This document shows positions 19,047 through 28,516 of a stretch of DNA of 64,000 nt, piece after piece; the first letter of the stretch is position 1, and each line of letters begins with the position of its first letter. Both the position numbers and the translations under genes were made by a program. The notes beneath the pieces were generated by a model, which saw only the letters and a list, made by a program, of their open reading frames with translations, was not told where the DNA came from and did not search any database. Source of the stretch: an endosymbiont of Escarpia spicata (GTDB lineage: Bacteria; Pseudomonadota; Gammaproteobacteria; Chromatiales; Chromatiaceae); NCBI GenBank assembly GCA_003349915.1, contig QFXE01000008.1, positions 124,001-188,000 on the forward strand. The letters run 5' to 3'.

Positions 19047-19799
19047 CTATTTAAACCGATACCAGATCCTGCCCACATATTCGTGCAGCGCCACTTCAGT
19101 TTGCTGGACTGCCCGACCGTTGGGTAGGCCGTTAAGCCAGGAGCTTTTGCCATCGGGTCTGTAGACGAAACCGGTGGGGGCGGCAACGGCGTCGACGCCG
19201 TTGCGTGCAAAGGCATCCATCGAGCGGGGCATGTGTGAGGCAGTGGTCACCAGAAGAATGCGTTTGATGCCGAGCTTCTTGAGCAGCTGGGCGGTGAAGC
19301 GGGCGTTCTCCCAGGTGGTATGGCTGCGGGGTTCGATATGCTCTACTGTGACGCCGAACTCGTCGCGCAGGATCTCAGCGGAGATCCTGGCTTCAGCAGT
19401 GCCGGAGTAGACTGCATTGCCGCCACTGGGGATCACCGGCAGGCCGGTTTTATGGGCGAGCCGGGCCGCGTAGCGCAGGCGGAAGAGTACCCGCTGGTTG
19501 GCGGTGTCGCCGCCATACTCCGGTGCATCGAGATAGCGGCCGCCACCAAGTACCACGATCGCCTCTGCACTGCTGTTGGCGATCGCTTTGTCGGTCAGTG
19601 CCGGATAGCTCTCCAGTCCCGCCGTGAGCAGGCTGGCAGTGATAGGCAGACTCAACATCCACTGCAGGAGCAGGGCAAGCACGAACAGTTTGCGGCCCCA
19701 GCCGAGGCGCCAGAAGAGCAGGCCGATAAAGCCAAGTAATATCGGCCCGCCCGGCGGCAGCAGCAGGTGTTCGATGGTCTTGGTGGTGATGACGTCCAT
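19047..19799 (-). CDS. YdcF/SanA/ElyC-family membrane protein
   Basis: 250 residues. Two hydrophobic segments at about residues 10-52 (PPGGPILLGFIGLLF; LFVLALLLQWMLSL) precede a DUF218 domain with IVVLGGGRY (near 80), LPVIPSGGN (near 120), PRSHTTWENA (near 156) and LVTTASHMPRS (near 182). Family members affect envelope integrity or lipid-carrier metabolism; the reaction is unproven. It is ten bases after lipA and may be the last gene of the long minus-strand run. Confidence 0.85.
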   Translation of the reverse strand: MDVITTKTIEHLLLPPGGPILLGFIGLLFWRLGWGRKLFVLALLLQWMLSLPITASLLTAGLESYPALTDKAIANSSAEAIVVLGGGRYLDAPEYGGDTANQRVLFRLRYAARLAHKTGLPVIPSGGNAVYSGTAEARISAEILRDEFGVTVEHIEPRSHTTWENARFTAQLLKKLGIKRILLVTTASHMPRSMDAFARNGVDAVAAPTGFVYRPDGKSSWLNGLPNGRAVQQTEVALHEYVGRIWYRFK

Positions 19800-19809
19800 A
19801 GCCGTGCCG

Positions 19810-20787
19810 TTATCTGCTCAGCAATGGGTTGGCGGCCTGCAGGTCTGCATGGTAGGAGGAGCGCACCAGCGGCCCGCTGGCGACATTGGTGAATCCCATG
19901 GCCACTCCTACCTCACGAAGTTTATCGAACTCCTCCGGGGTGACGTAGCGCTCCACCGGCAGATGGTCCCGGCTGGGCTGCAGGTATTGTCCCAGGGTCA
20001 GCATCTCGCAGCCGTGGTGACGCAGATCCTGCATGACGGCTTCCACTTCACCGGGCTTCTCCCCCAGACCGAGCATGATGCCGGATTTTGTCGGCACCTC
20101 GGGAGAGGCAGCCCTGAATGCCTGCAGCAGTTTGAGGGATTCGGCATAATCGGCGCCGGGGCGGGCCTGGCGGTAGAGGTGGGGAACGGTCTCCAGGTTG
20201 TGGTTGAAGACGTCCGGCGGGGCCTGGGTCAGTCTCTCCAGCGCGACCCCCATGCGTCCACGGAAGTCCGGCACCAGCACCTCGATACGGGTTTCAGGCA
20301 TCCGCGCGCGTACCGCTTTTATGCAGTCGCGGTAGTGTCCTGCACCGCCATCGCGCAGGTCGTCCCGGTCCACTGAGGTGATGACCACATACTTCAGGGC
20401 CATGGCTTCGATCGCCTCTGCCAGTTGGTCCGGTTCATCGGTGTTCAACGGCTGAGGTTTGCCGTGGGCCACATCGCAAAAGGGGCAGCGCCGGGTGCAG
20501 ATGTCCCCCATGATCATGAAGGTGGCGGTGCCGTGTTCGAAGCACTCCCCCAGGTTGGGGCAGGCCGCCTCCTCGCAGACCGAGTTCAGGCCCCGTTCCC
20601 GCAGGATGCGGCGGATCCGGCTGACCTGTCGGCCCAGCGGCGCTTTGGCGCGGATCCATTTTGGTTTGCGCAGCAGTTCGTCCCGCGATTCCACCTTGAC
20701 GGGAATGCGGGCGAGCTTTGCCTCGCCGCGCTGGTGGCTGTCGGGTTTAGTGCGGGAGGGGGGCTGGTACCCTTTCTGGTCTCTCAT
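19810..20787 (-). CDS. lipA: Lipoyl synthase
   Basis: 325 residues. The auxiliary cluster motif is [12 protein letters not shown] near residue 74 and the radical-SAM motif [10 protein letters not shown] near 97; the C-terminal VRSSYHAD keeps the serine ligand. LipA inserts two sulfurs into octanoyl-lipoyl domains. Its start overlaps the lipB stop by one base, so translation is coupled. Confidence 0.97.
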   Translation of the reverse strand: MRDQKGYQPPSRTKPDSHQRGEAKLARIPVKVESRDELLRKPKWIRAKAPLGRQVSRIRRILRERGLNSVCEEAACPNLGECFEHGTATFMIMGDICTRRCPFCDVAHGKPQPLNTDEPDQLAEAIEAMALKYVVITSVDRDDLRDGGAGHYRDCIKAVRARMPETRIEVLVPDFRGRMGVALERLTQAPPDVFNHNLETVPHLYRQARPGADYAESLKLLQAFRAASPEVPTKSGIMLGLGEKPGEVEAVMQDLRHHGCEMLTLGQYLQPSRDHLPVERYVTPEEFDKLREVGVAMGFTNVASGPLVRSSYHADLQAANPLLSR

Positions 20788-21431
20788 CAGGATTGTGTCG
20801 GTTCGTAAAAATCCGCAGTGTAACCTAAACCTGACGCCAGATGTTTCGCCAAATCCCGGCCAAGGGTGGGGATGTCGGTGGTTCCGTCCAGGTCTGCAAG
20901 TTGCATTACCGTCAGACCGGGGTGGCCGCAGGGGTTGATGCGGCTGAACGGCTCCAGGTCCATATCCACATTGAGGCTGAGTCCATGAAAGCTGCAGCCG
21001 TGCCTTACCCTCAGGCCAAGGGCTGCGATCTTGCTGCCGTCGACGTAGACACCGGGGGCATCTGAGCGGGCGGCAGCGTCTATCCCCTGGGTGGCCAACA
21101 GATCGATAACGCCCTGTTCCAGCAGTGATACCAGGGCACGTACCCCGATCTTGGCGCGCCGCAGATCGAGCATCAGGTAGGCGATCAACTGACCGGGGCC
21201 GTGATAGGTAACCTGCCCGCCACGGTCGCTTTTGATGATGGGGATGGTGCCAGGGCGAAGCAGGTGCTCCGGTTTGCCGGCCTGGCCGAGGGTGAATACC
21301 GGCGGGTGTTGCAGTAGCCAGAGTTCATCGCGGCTTTTTGCATCCCGGCTGTCGGTGTAGTCCCGCATGGCCTGCCAGGTGGTTTCATAGGGCTGTAGGC
21401 CAAGTTGGCGGATCAGGAGGGATTTGCTCAC
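20787..21431 (-). CDS. lipB: Octanoyl-[acyl-carrier protein]:protein N-octanoyltransferase
   Basis: 214 residues. [13 protein letters not shown] (near 71) and the catalytic lysine/cysteine region [21 protein letters not shown] (near residues 133-153; motif given only in part of the family consensus) are intact, and [12 protein letters not shown] carries the active-site cysteine. It moves octanoyl groups from ACP to lipoyl domains, the step before LipA. It follows the ybeD-like gene by three bases. Confidence 0.97.
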   Translation of the reverse strand: MSKSLLIRQLGLQPYETTWQAMRDYTDSRDAKSRDELWLLQHPPVFTLGQAGKPEHLLRPGTIPIIKSDRGGQVTYHGPGQLIAYLMLDLRRAKIGVRALVSLLEQGVIDLLATQGIDAAARSDAPGVYVDGSKIAALGLRVRHGCSFHGLSLNVDMDLEPFSRINPCGHPGLTVMQLADLDGTTDIPTLGRDLAKHLASGLGYTADFYEPTQS

Positions 21432-21434
21432 AGG

Positions 21435-21713
21435 TTAGAGCGCCATCACGACCTTTTCATGGGCGGTGAGGTCGAGATAGATGGCATCCAGTTGAGCCTT
21501 GCTGCTGGCCCGTATGGTGACGGTGACTGAAACCCACTTTCCCCCCTTGCTGGAACGTGATTTGACCGCACCCTCATGGAGGTTGGGGACGTGGTTCCTG
21601 ATCATCTCTACCACCATAAGGTCGAAGCCGGGTTCCGTCCGGCCCATAGCCTTGATGGAAAAATCACAGGGGAACTCCAGCAGCGTCTCTGTCTCTTGTT
21701 CGTCTTTCATCAT
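21435..21713 (-). CDS. ybeD: DUF493/YbeD family protein
   Basis: 92 residues from the ATG at 21713; in-frame ATGs at 21722 and 21710 are alternatives. LLEFPCDFSIKAMG at the start and SSKGGKWVSVTVTI in the middle are typical of YbeD, a small ferredoxin-like-fold protein. Its role is not settled. It sits between dacA and lipB as in enterobacteria and overlaps the dacA stop. Confidence 0.9.
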   Translation of the reverse strand: MMKDEQETETLLEFPCDFSIKAMGRTEPGFDLMVVEMIRNHVPNLHEGAVKSRSSKGGKWVSVTVTIRASSKAQLDAIYLDLTAHEKVVMAL

Positions 21714-22864
21714 TCCAGCCATAACAGGGCGCTGTCTTTGGCTTGCTGCCAGAGACTGCCCTCCGGGATCTCGTCAAGTGCAATCAGTGGAACATTGGCA
21801 ACCTCTTCGTCATCCAGCGTGATGCTGACCCGTCCAAGCTCCGCCCCCTTGCGGATCGGCGCCATGATCTTCGGATTCACCTCCATACGGGCATTCAGGT
21901 TCTTGTACTGCTTGCGGGGAATAGTGACCTTCAGGTCGCTGCCCAGCCCCAAGGGCAATGATTCGCGATCGCCTTTCCAGATGCGTATCCGGTTGAGCAC
22001 ATCCCCCGTGCCATAAAGTTTATGTGTCTCATAGAAGCGGAAGCCGTAGTTGAGCAGGGACTGACTTTCACTGGCCCGGATTTTTATACTGTTGGTACCC
22101 ATTACCACGGAGACCAGACGCATATCTTCGCGTTTGGCAGATGCAACAAGACAATAACCGGCGGCTTTCGTGTAGCCGGTTTTCATGCCGTCCACACTCT
22201 TGTCGCGCCACAGCAGTTTGTTGCGATTGTGCTGCTTGATCTTGTTGAAGAGAAAGGATTTCTCTCCATACCACTCGTAGTACTCCGGAAACTCCCTGAT
22301 CGTGGCAATGGCAACCTTAGCGATGTCCTCGGGGGTTGTGTAGTGATCATCGTCCGGCAGGCCCGTGCTATTGACAAAATGGCTGTCGAGCATGCCCAGG
22401 CGCTGGGCGTGATTGTTCATTACTTCAGCAAAGGTTGATTCACTGCCGGCGATGTGTTCCGCCAGCGACACGCAGGCATCGTTGCCGGACTGGATGATCA
22501 TGCCCATGATCAAGTCCTTTAGACTGACTCGCTTGCCCACTTCAATGAACATCTTTGAACCGCCGGTGCGCCAAGCCTTTTCGCTGATCAATACTTCCTC
22601 GTCCAGGCGGATATTGCCCTCCTTGAGTTCGCGGAAAACCGCATAAGCGGTCATGATCTTGGTCAGGCTGGCAGGTTCGAGTCGCTGCTCTTCGTTTTTA
22701 TTCGCCAATATCTTGCCGGAGTCAAAGTCGATCAGCAGATAGCCGCTGGCAGTGAGTTTCGGCGGTGTTGGGATCGGCTGCTTGGCAAGTGCAGCAGCAG
22801 CAGGGAAGAACCAGCAGAGGATCAGGATATAGAACAGGGAGGGTCTTGAAAACTTCGCGGACAT
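21710..22864 (-). CDS. dacA: D-alanyl-D-alanine carboxypeptidase (PBP5/6 type)
   Basis: 384 residues with a signal peptide (LFYILILCWFFPAAAALA). The active-site serine lies in SLTKIMTA near 66, the second motif is SGN near 128 and the third KTGYTKAAG near 230. A beta-sandwich domain and a C-terminal amphipathic helix (LWQQAKDSALLWLE) for membrane association follow. It trims the terminal D-alanine from peptidoglycan stems. A perfect palindrome lies upstream of its start. Confidence 0.95.
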   Translation of the reverse strand: MSAKFSRPSLFYILILCWFFPAAAALAKQPIPTPPKLTASGYLLIDFDSGKILANKNEEQRLEPASLTKIMTAYAVFRELKEGNIRLDEEVLISEKAWRTGGSKMFIEVGKRVSLKDLIMGMIIQSGNDACVSLAEHIAGSESTFAEVMNNHAQRLGMLDSHFVNSTGLPDDDHYTTPEDIAKVAIATIREFPEYYEWYGEKSFLFNKIKQHNRNKLLWRDKSVDGMKTGYTKAAGYCLVASAKREDMRLVSVVMGTNSIKIRASESQSLLNYGFRFYETHKLYGTGDVLNRIRIWKGDRESLPLGLGSDLKVTIPRKQYKNLNARMEVNPKIMAPIRKGAELGRVSITLDDEEVANVPLIALDEIPEGSLWQQAKDSALLWLE

Positions 22865-22900
22865 GGGGTTACCGGGTTTATGAATAAGTTATTGGCGAAG

Positions 22901-22926
22901 GGCCGGAGTCAAATTTGACTCCGGCC
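22901..22926. promoter_or_regulatory. Perfect 26-bp palindrome upstream of dacA
   Basis: GGCCGGAGTC and GACTCCGGCC flank AAATTT with no mismatch. It lies 37 bases before the dacA start and after the rlpA stop. It could be an operator or the end of the rlpA transcript; no U tract follows on the minus strand. Confidence 0.45.
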
Positions 22927-22970
22927 TCTATGGGAAATTCAGGTTAATGAATTGATCCACTATTTTATAG

Positions 22971-23136
22971 CTCAGGTTTCGGAGTTCAAGCCATACCGAA
23001 AAGATGAAGGGGGCATATGATTCATCAGTAGGGTGCGCTGTGCGCACCATGATTGCTGCTTACCCTGGTGCGCACAGCGCACCCTACGTTCGCCACATCC
23101 CATGCCAACATCATCACAAACTCCGAAGCATGAGTT
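22971..23136 (+). repeat. Dispersed intergenic repeat, copy 4 (longest, with both ends)
   Basis: CTCAGGTTTCGGAGTTCAAG at 22971 and AAACTCCGAAGCATGAGT at 23117-23134 form imperfect terminal inverted repeats. Between them are the family's CGAAAAGATGAAGG segment and the hairpin GGGTGCGCTGTGCGCACC / GGTGCGCACAGCGCACCC. This is the only copy where both termini are seen, and it defines a MITE-like element of about 165 bp. It splits rlpA from dacA. Confidence 0.75.
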
Positions 23137-23180
23137 TATTGGCAGAGGAACAGGACGCAAGCCACTGTGGGTGGATGTTT

Positions 23181-24011
23181 CTATTGGATCACCACATGGG
23201 TGTCCCTGATGCCCAGTCCGTCGAGACGTCTGCTCAGGCTGTCGGCGCCATCCACGCCGGAAATCGGGCCAACCTGAACCCGGTAGACCAGTTGATCGGC
23301 GCTTCTGCCCTCCAGCACCCGCACATTGGTGTCGAGATCGTTTTGCAGTCGGGACTGCAGCCGGTTGGCATTATCCCGGCTGCCGAAGGCCCCGACCTGG
23401 AGATAGAGACGGGTTGCCTCTGTTGCTGCGAATTCGACCGGTGACGCCGGTGAAGGTTCCGGTTCGCCCGGCGTGAGCGCACGCACCTCCACCAGGCCGG
23501 TGCCACTGCCAATGATGCCGAGCTTGTGGGCTACGGTGTAGGAGAGATCGATCAGCCGGTTGTCGTGAAAAGGACCCCGGTCGTTGATTTTAAGCACGAC
23601 ACTGCGGTTGTTACGCAGATTGGTGACACGGGCATAGGTTGGCAGCGGCAGGGTTTTGTGGGCTGCGGTCATGCCGTACATATTGTAGGTTTCGCCGCTG
23701 CTGGTGCGCCGGCCGTGGAATTTTTTGCCGTACCAGGAGGCGATGCCACGTTCCTGATAGTCCTTGCTGCTCTGCTTGGTGTAGTAACGCTTGCCGCGTA
23801 CTACATAGGAGCTGGGGTTGCCGTAGCGGCTGCGGCTTTCGAATTTCGGCACTGCGTCGGGGATGCTGTCGATATCCACCGGCGGGGCAGCCGACGGGCC
23901 GCTGTCGACGATATCCTGCTCGATGATGGAGGGGCCGATGGAACAGCCGGTCAGCGCCGCGAGTAGGCTGAGGCCTGCGAGGTTGATGGTCGTGTGCTGA
24001 GTGCGCCTCAT
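23181..24011 (-). CDS. rlpA: Septal ring lytic transglycosylase RlpA
   Basis: 276 residues. The lipobox LTGC (near residues 20-23) marks a lipoprotein. The double-psi barrel is shown by GIASWYGKKFHGRRTSSGE (near 87-105) and VLKINDRGPF (near 140-149), with the catalytic aspartate in NDRGPF. A C-terminal SPOR domain (about 195-275, LYLQVGAFGSRDNANRL) binds denuded glycan at the septum. It lies next to mltB, rodA and mrdA as expected. Confidence 0.95.
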   Translation of the reverse strand: MRRTQHTTINLAGLSLLAALTGCSIGPSIIEQDIVDSGPSAAPPVDIDSIPDAVPKFESRSRYGNPSSYVVRGKRYYTKQSSKDYQERGIASWYGKKFHGRRTSSGETYNMYGMTAAHKTLPLPTYARVTNLRNNRSVVLKINDRGPFHDNRLIDLSYTVAHKLGIIGSGTGLVEVRALTPGEPEPSPASPVEFAATEATRLYLQVGAFGSRDNANRLQSRLQNDLDTNVRVLEGRSADQLVYRVQVGPISGVDGADSLSRRLDGLGIRDTHVVIQ

Positions 24012-24033
24012 GATTCAATACCCATCCTGTCGT

Positions 24034-25050
24034 CTAAGTTGCTGGCGGGGGTGCGCCCACGGCAGCCTGACGGGCCGCCTTGATCTCCTGACTGAGCTGA
24101 TAGACTGCCATCGCATAGAGATTGCTGTGATTGTAGCGGGTAATGACGTAAAAGTTATGCAGCCCGAACCAATATTCGTCCCCGTGTCTGCCTTTTAGCA
24201 GGATCAGGCTCGCCAGCGCCTCCGGTTCCGGCAGCATCAGACCGTCTGGCCGCAGGCCGGATGCCATCAGCTCAGAGACCGCTATGCTGGGCTTCATCCC
24301 CGCCTGAACATATTTCTCATGGCGCTCTTCGCTCCTGGCCTGCTGGGTGATCATCTCGCCCTGCCGCCAGCCGTGGCGTTTGAAATAGTTGGCCACGCTG
24401 CCGATCACGTCGGCATCGCTATTGTGCAGATCGCGCTTGCCGTCCCCGTCGAAGTCCACGGCATAATTCCGGTAGCTGCTGGAGATGAACTGGGGTTTGC
24501 CCATTGCGCCTGCGTAGGAGCCCTTGGCGGTTGCCGGATCGATATTCTCCTCCCGGCTGAGCAGAAGAAACTCCACCAGCTCACTGCGAAAGAACTTGGC
24601 GCGCTTGGGATAACCGAAGGCGAGGGTGGTGAGGGAGTCAAGCACCCGGTAACGGCCGGTGTGCGCGCCGTAACGGGTCTCCACGCCAATGATGGCAACC
24701 ATGATCTCCGGCGGTACCCCATAGGCCTTTTCTGCCCGTTCAAGCAGTGCCTCATGCTCTTTCCAGAATTTCACCCCGCCATCGATGCGGCCTTTTTTTA
24801 GAAAGATGGGACGATATTCGCGCCACTCCTTCGATTCCGCTGGACGGGTGATCGCCTTGATAATGTCTTCCCGAAAGCGGGTTCCGGCGAGCAGGTTCTC
24901 CAGTTTCTCAGCGGAAAAACCGTGTTTCTGCGCCATCTCGGCAGCAAACGCCTTAAACGTTTCGCGAGGGATGCTGTCGGCGCCTTGGGCGCTGGAGACG
25001 GTGAGAGTAAGCAGCAGGCTGGTACAGAGTATTCTGAGTGTCTGTTTCAT
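24034..25050 (-). CDS. mltB: Lytic murein transglycosylase B
   Basis: 338 residues. A cleaved signal peptide (LRILCTSLLLTLTVSSAQG) has no lipobox cysteine, unlike E. coli MltB. The catalytic glutamate lies in AIIGVETRYG (near 125), with KPQFISSSYRNYAVDFDGDG (near 187) typical of the SLT_2 family. It cleaves peptidoglycan to 1,6-anhydro products in the periplasm. It follows rodA by three bases. Confidence 0.94.
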   Translation of the reverse strand: MKQTLRILCTSLLLTLTVSSAQGADSIPRETFKAFAAEMAQKHGFSAEKLENLLAGTRFREDIIKAITRPAESKEWREYRPIFLKKGRIDGGVKFWKEHEALLERAEKAYGVPPEIMVAIIGVETRYGAHTGRYRVLDSLTTLAFGYPKRAKFFRSELVEFLLLSREENIDPATAKGSYAGAMGKPQFISSSYRNYAVDFDGDGKRDLHNSDADVIGSVANYFKRHGWRQGEMITQQARSEERHEKYVQAGMKPSIAVSELMASGLRPDGLMLPEPEALASLILLKGRHGDEYWFGLHNFYVITRYNHSNLYAMAVYQLSQEIKAARQAAVGAPPPAT

Positions 25051-25053
25051 GTG

Positions 25054-26181
25054 TCAGGTCGGCAAAAGTTTGCGATGAGTGTGGATGGACATGAGGATAC
25101 CGAACCCGGCGAGAATGGTCACCAGTGAAGTCCCTCCATAGCTGATCAGCGGCAGCGGCACCCCCACCACCGGAAGAACGCCGGAAACCATGCCAATGTT
25201 GACGAAGAGATAGACGAAAAAGACCAGGGTCAATGCGCCGCCCAGCAATCGGCTAAAGGTGTCCTGAGCCTGGGTGGCGATATAGAGTCCCCTCAGGATG
25301 ATGAAAAAATAGAGGGCCAGCAGGGCGGCTACGCCGATCAGTCCGAACTCCTCGGAGATGACGGCGAAGACGAAATCTGTGTGGCGCTCGGGCAGGAACT
25401 CCAGGTGGGATTGGGTGCCGTTGAGCCAGCCCTTGCCTGTCAGTCCGCCGGAGCCTATGGCTATCTTCGACTGGATAATATGGTAACCCGCGCCCAGTGG
25501 ATCGTTCTCCGGGTTGAGGAAGGTAAGCACCCGCCGTTTCTGATAGTCGTGCATGAAAAACCAGATCACCGGTCCAAGTGCCGCCATGGAGACAGCAAAG
25601 AGGCTGATCAACTGCCAGCCGATGCCGGCGAGGAAGAGGATGCAGATCCCGGCGCTGGCTACCAGCAGGGCGGTGCCCAGGTCGGGCTGCTTGGCGATCA
25701 GCAGGACCGGGATCAGGGTCATGATAGCGGCGGCCAGCAGGCGCCGCCGTTTTGGCGGCAGGCGTTTCTCCGCCAGATACCAGGCAATCATCATGGGCAG
25801 GGCCAGCTTCATCATCTCTGAGGGTTGAAAGCGGAAGAAGCCGAGATCGAGCCAGCGTTGTGCCCCCTTGCCTGTCTGACCGAAGAAGATGACGGCAACC
25901 AGCATCAGCACGCCGGCGATATAGAGCCAGGGCGACCAGCGGCGCAGATGGGTGATGTGTATCTGGGCCAAAATGATCATGACACCGAAAGCGATGCCCA
26001 GGCGGACCAGTTGGCGTTGGATCAATGCCCACTCCTGATCCCCCGCGCTGTAGAGGATGAGTAGCCCCACGCCACTGAGCAGCATCAGGCCGGTAAGCAG
26101 CGGCAGGTCCAGGTGAAGCCAGGCCAGCAGGCCGGTAGGCCGGGCGGGTTGCGACTCCTGGGTAAAGGATATGCCGGTCAT
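25054..26181 (-). CDS. rodA: Peptidoglycan glycosyltransferase RodA
   Basis: 375 residues with about ten membrane segments. SEDS features include FFRFQPSEMMKLALPMMIAWYL-type helices, KQPDLGTALL (near 165), GKGWLNGTQ (near 245), HTDFVFAVISEEFG (near 263) and PLISYGGTSLV (near 335). RodA polymerises glycan strands with PBP2 in the elongasome. Its start overlaps the mrdA stop by four bases. Confidence 0.96.
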   Translation of the reverse strand: MTGISFTQESQPARPTGLLAWLHLDLPLLTGLMLLSGVGLLILYSAGDQEWALIQRQLVRLGIAFGVMIILAQIHITHLRRWSPWLYIAGVLMLVAVIFFGQTGKGAQRWLDLGFFRFQPSEMMKLALPMMIAWYLAEKRLPPKRRRLLAAAIMTLIPVLLIAKQPDLGTALLVASAGICILFLAGIGWQLISLFAVSMAALGPVIWFFMHDYQKRRVLTFLNPENDPLGAGYHIIQSKIAIGSGGLTGKGWLNGTQSHLEFLPERHTDFVFAVISEEFGLIGVAALLALYFFIILRGLYIATQAQDTFSRLLGGALTLVFFVYLFVNIGMVSGVLPVVGVPLPLISYGGTSLVTILAGFGILMSIHTHRKLLPT

Positions 26182-28019
26182 TGTCTGGCCTCCTCAAGCA
26201 GGTAGCGATCCATTACCTTACGGGCGATAGGGGCGGCCACAGAGCCGCCGTGGCCGCCGTTTTCGACGATCACCGCTATCGCAATCCTGGGCTCCTCCAC
26301 CGGCGCGAAGGCGATGAAGAGGGCATGGTCGCGTTTGCGTTTCTCCACCGTCGCTTCATCGTACTTCTCATCCTGTTTGACGGTGAAGACCTGAGCGGTA
26401 CCGGTCTTGCCTGCGATGCTGTAGTGGTCCGAGCGAATGCGCCGGGCGGTGCCGCGCAGGCCTTCGACTACCAGCTGCATTGCGTGGATGACCTGCTCCC
26501 AATGCTCCGGGTCCACATGTGAGAGTTGGGTGCTCTCCATCAGGGTCGCTTCCTGGGTGCCGTCCGGAAGATCGATGCTCTCGACCATCCGTGGACGGAT
26601 ACGTTGGCCGCGGTTGGCCAGGGTTGCGGTTGCGGTGGCAAGTTGCAGCGGTGTGGTGAGGAAGTAACCTTGCCCGATGCCGGTGTTGAGCGTCTCGCCG
26701 GGGTACCAGGGTTCCCGCCGGGCTTTGCGTTTCCATTCGCGGCTGGGCAACAGCCCGGATCGTTCGCCTGTCAGGTCGATGCCGCTTCTGCTGCCAAAAC
26801 CGAGTGTGGTGAGAAAATCGTGCAGGCGGTCGATGCCGAGGGTCCTGGCAAGTTCATAGTAGTAGACGTCGCAGGACTGGATGATGGCATCCTCCATCGC
26901 CATCTGGCCGTGGCCGGTTTTTTTCCAATCCCGGTACTTATGCTCGTGCCCGGGTAGCTGGTAGAAGCCGGGGCAATAGGTCTGCTGATTGAAACTGACG
27001 ACGCCTTTCTCCAGACCGGCCAGACCAATGAAGGGTTTCACGGTTGAGCCCGGTGGATATTGGCCACGGATCGCCCGGTTGAAAAGGGGTTTGTCCAGCG
27101 AGTCACGCAGTGATTTGTAGGCCTTGCTGCTGATGCCCTCGACGAAAAGATTGGGGTCGTAACCGGGCTTGCTGACCAGCGCCAGCACCCCTCCGGTGCG
27201 GGTGTCGATAGCGGCCACCGCGCCGTTGTAGTCTTTCAGGGCTTCCATAGCCGCCGCCTGCAGATCCATATCGAGAAACAGGTGCAGGTTTTCTCCGGGC
27301 TGTGGTGGCTGGTTTTCCAGTACCCGCAGTACCCGCCCTTTGGCATTGACCTCCACCTGCTGCAGGCCGACGCTGCCGTGTAACTGGTTTTCATAGGTCC
27401 TCTCCACACCGTTTTTCCCGATGTGGGTGGTGCCGCTGTAGTTCGAGGCGTCGATCTGCTGCAGTTCCTGCTTGTTGATGCGGCCCACATAACCCAATAC
27501 GTGCGCGGTCTGCTCTTGCAGGGGGTAGTCCCGTAGTAGTTTGGCCTGAACGTCGACCCCCGGAAATCTGTGCTGATTCACCGCAAATCGAGCTACCTCC
27601 TCATCACTCAGCCGAACACGGATGGGGATGCTGTCGAAACGTCGCCGTTGCTGACGCAATCGCTTGAAGCGTTTTCGGTCATCCTCGTTGATGGGAATGA
27701 TCTCCGACAGTGCCTGGATCGTGGTCGCGATGTCCGGGGTCTTCTCAGGGGTGATCTCGAGACTGTAGGCCGGCAGATTCTGTGCCAGGATGGTGCCATG
27801 GCTGTCGTAGATCAGTCCTCGGGTTGGTGGACGGGGTTCCAGTTTGACCCGGTTATCCAGGGAGAGTGTGGTGAAATGCTCATGGTTCAATACCTGCAGA
27901 TAGAGCATCCTGGTGAGCAACAACAACAGTGTCAGTGTGACGATTATCGCAGCCACAATGATCCGCCCCATGAAAAATTGGCTTTCGAAGAGGTGGTTCT
28001 TTATCGATAACTGGTGCAC
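26178..28019 (-). CDS. mrdA: Penicillin-binding protein 2
   Basis: 613 residues from a GTG at 28019. This start is chosen because it gives the conserved N-terminus before the anchor helix (KNHLFESQFFMGR then VTLTLLLLL); the open frame up to 28430 overlaps mreD antisense of sense and is not PBP2-like. The dimerisation domain is followed by the transpeptidase domain with active-site serine in PGSTVKPF (near 320), SCD in IQSCDVYYY (near 375) and KTGTAQ (near 530). It crosslinks peptidoglycan with RodA during elongation. Confidence 0.94.
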   Translation of the reverse strand: MHQLSIKNHLFESQFFMGRIIVAAIIVTLTLLLLLTRMLYLQVLNHEHFTTLSLDNRVKLEPRPPTRGLIYDSHGTILAQNLPAYSLEITPEKTPDIATTIQALSEIIPINEDDRKRFKRLRQQRRRFDSIPIRVRLSDEEVARFAVNQHRFPGVDVQAKLLRDYPLQEQTAHVLGYVGRINKQELQQIDASNYSGTTHIGKNGVERTYENQLHGSVGLQQVEVNAKGRVLRVLENQPPQPGENLHLFLDMDLQAAAMEALKDYNGAVAAIDTRTGGVLALVSKPGYDPNLFVEGISSKAYKSLRDSLDKPLFNRAIRGQYPPGSTVKPFIGLAGLEKGVVSFNQQTYCPGFYQLPGHEHKYRDWKKTGHGQMAMEDAIIQSCDVYYYELARTLGIDRLHDFLTTLGFGSRSGIDLTGERSGLLPSREWKRKARREPWYPGETLNTGIGQGYFLTTPLQLATATATLANRGQRIRPRMVESIDLPDGTQEATLMESTQLSHVDPEHWEQVIHAMQLVVEGLRGTARRIRSDHYSIAGKTGTAQVFTVKQDEKYDEATVEKRKRDHALFIAFAPVEEPRIAIAVIVENGGHGGSVAAPIARKVMDRYLLEEARQ

Positions 28020-28027
28020 GGGCAGGG

Positions 28028-28516
28028 TCAGCGAACGCGGAAACGGCGGCGGATGTCGCGCAGGACGATGTAGATCCAGGGCCAGAGCAACATGCCCACC
28101 ACCGGCGTCGCCCAGTACCAGAGAGTGGGCGCTGGATAACCTGCAGCCCCTGTGGCCCAGATCGCCAGAAGCCGCTCCACCAGCAGCAGCACAAAGATTG
28201 TGAATATCTGCTGGCGCAGAGGCAGTACCCGCACCCGGCGGTGCAGTTTGAGGGTCAGATAGGCGACCAGCGCGAGTCCAAGGGCATGCTGCCCCAGCAG
28301 AGTGCCTGTGAGGACGTCGAGGAGAATGCCGGTGAACCAGCCGACACCCACGCCGAAACGTTCCGGCAGTGCCATGCACCAGTAGATCAGGATCAGCGTG
28401 ACCCACTGAGGACGGTAATTGATGGCCCACTCAGGCAGGGGGATCACCGTAAGGACAAAACCGACGGCGAGGGTGAGGTAGACGATATAACTCCGTCCCG
28501 GCTGCTGGGCGATCAT
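28028..28516 (-). CDS. mreD: Rod shape-determining protein MreD
   Basis: 162 residues with five to six hydrophobic segments (YLTLAVGFVLTVIPL; WVTLILIYWCMALPERFGVGVGW; FTIFVLLLVERLL). PERFGVGVGWFTGILLDVLTG is the MreD signature area. It joins MreC in the elongasome membrane complex. Its start overlaps the mreC stop by four bases and it precedes mrdA by eight. Confidence 0.95.
   Translation of the reverse strand: MIAQQPGRSYIVYLTLAVGFVLTVIPLPEWAINYRPQWVTLILIYWCMALPERFGVGVGWFTGILLDVLTGTLLGQHALGLALVAYLTLKLHRRVRVLPLRQQIFTIFVLLLVERLLAIWATGAAGYPAPTLWYWATPVVGMLLWPWIYIVLRDIRRRFRVR

Noticed and set aside
28020..28430. Upstream extension of the mrdA frame to 750 residues
   Set aside because: It overlaps mreD on the same strand and is not PBP2-like; the GTG at 28019 gives the expected N-terminus.
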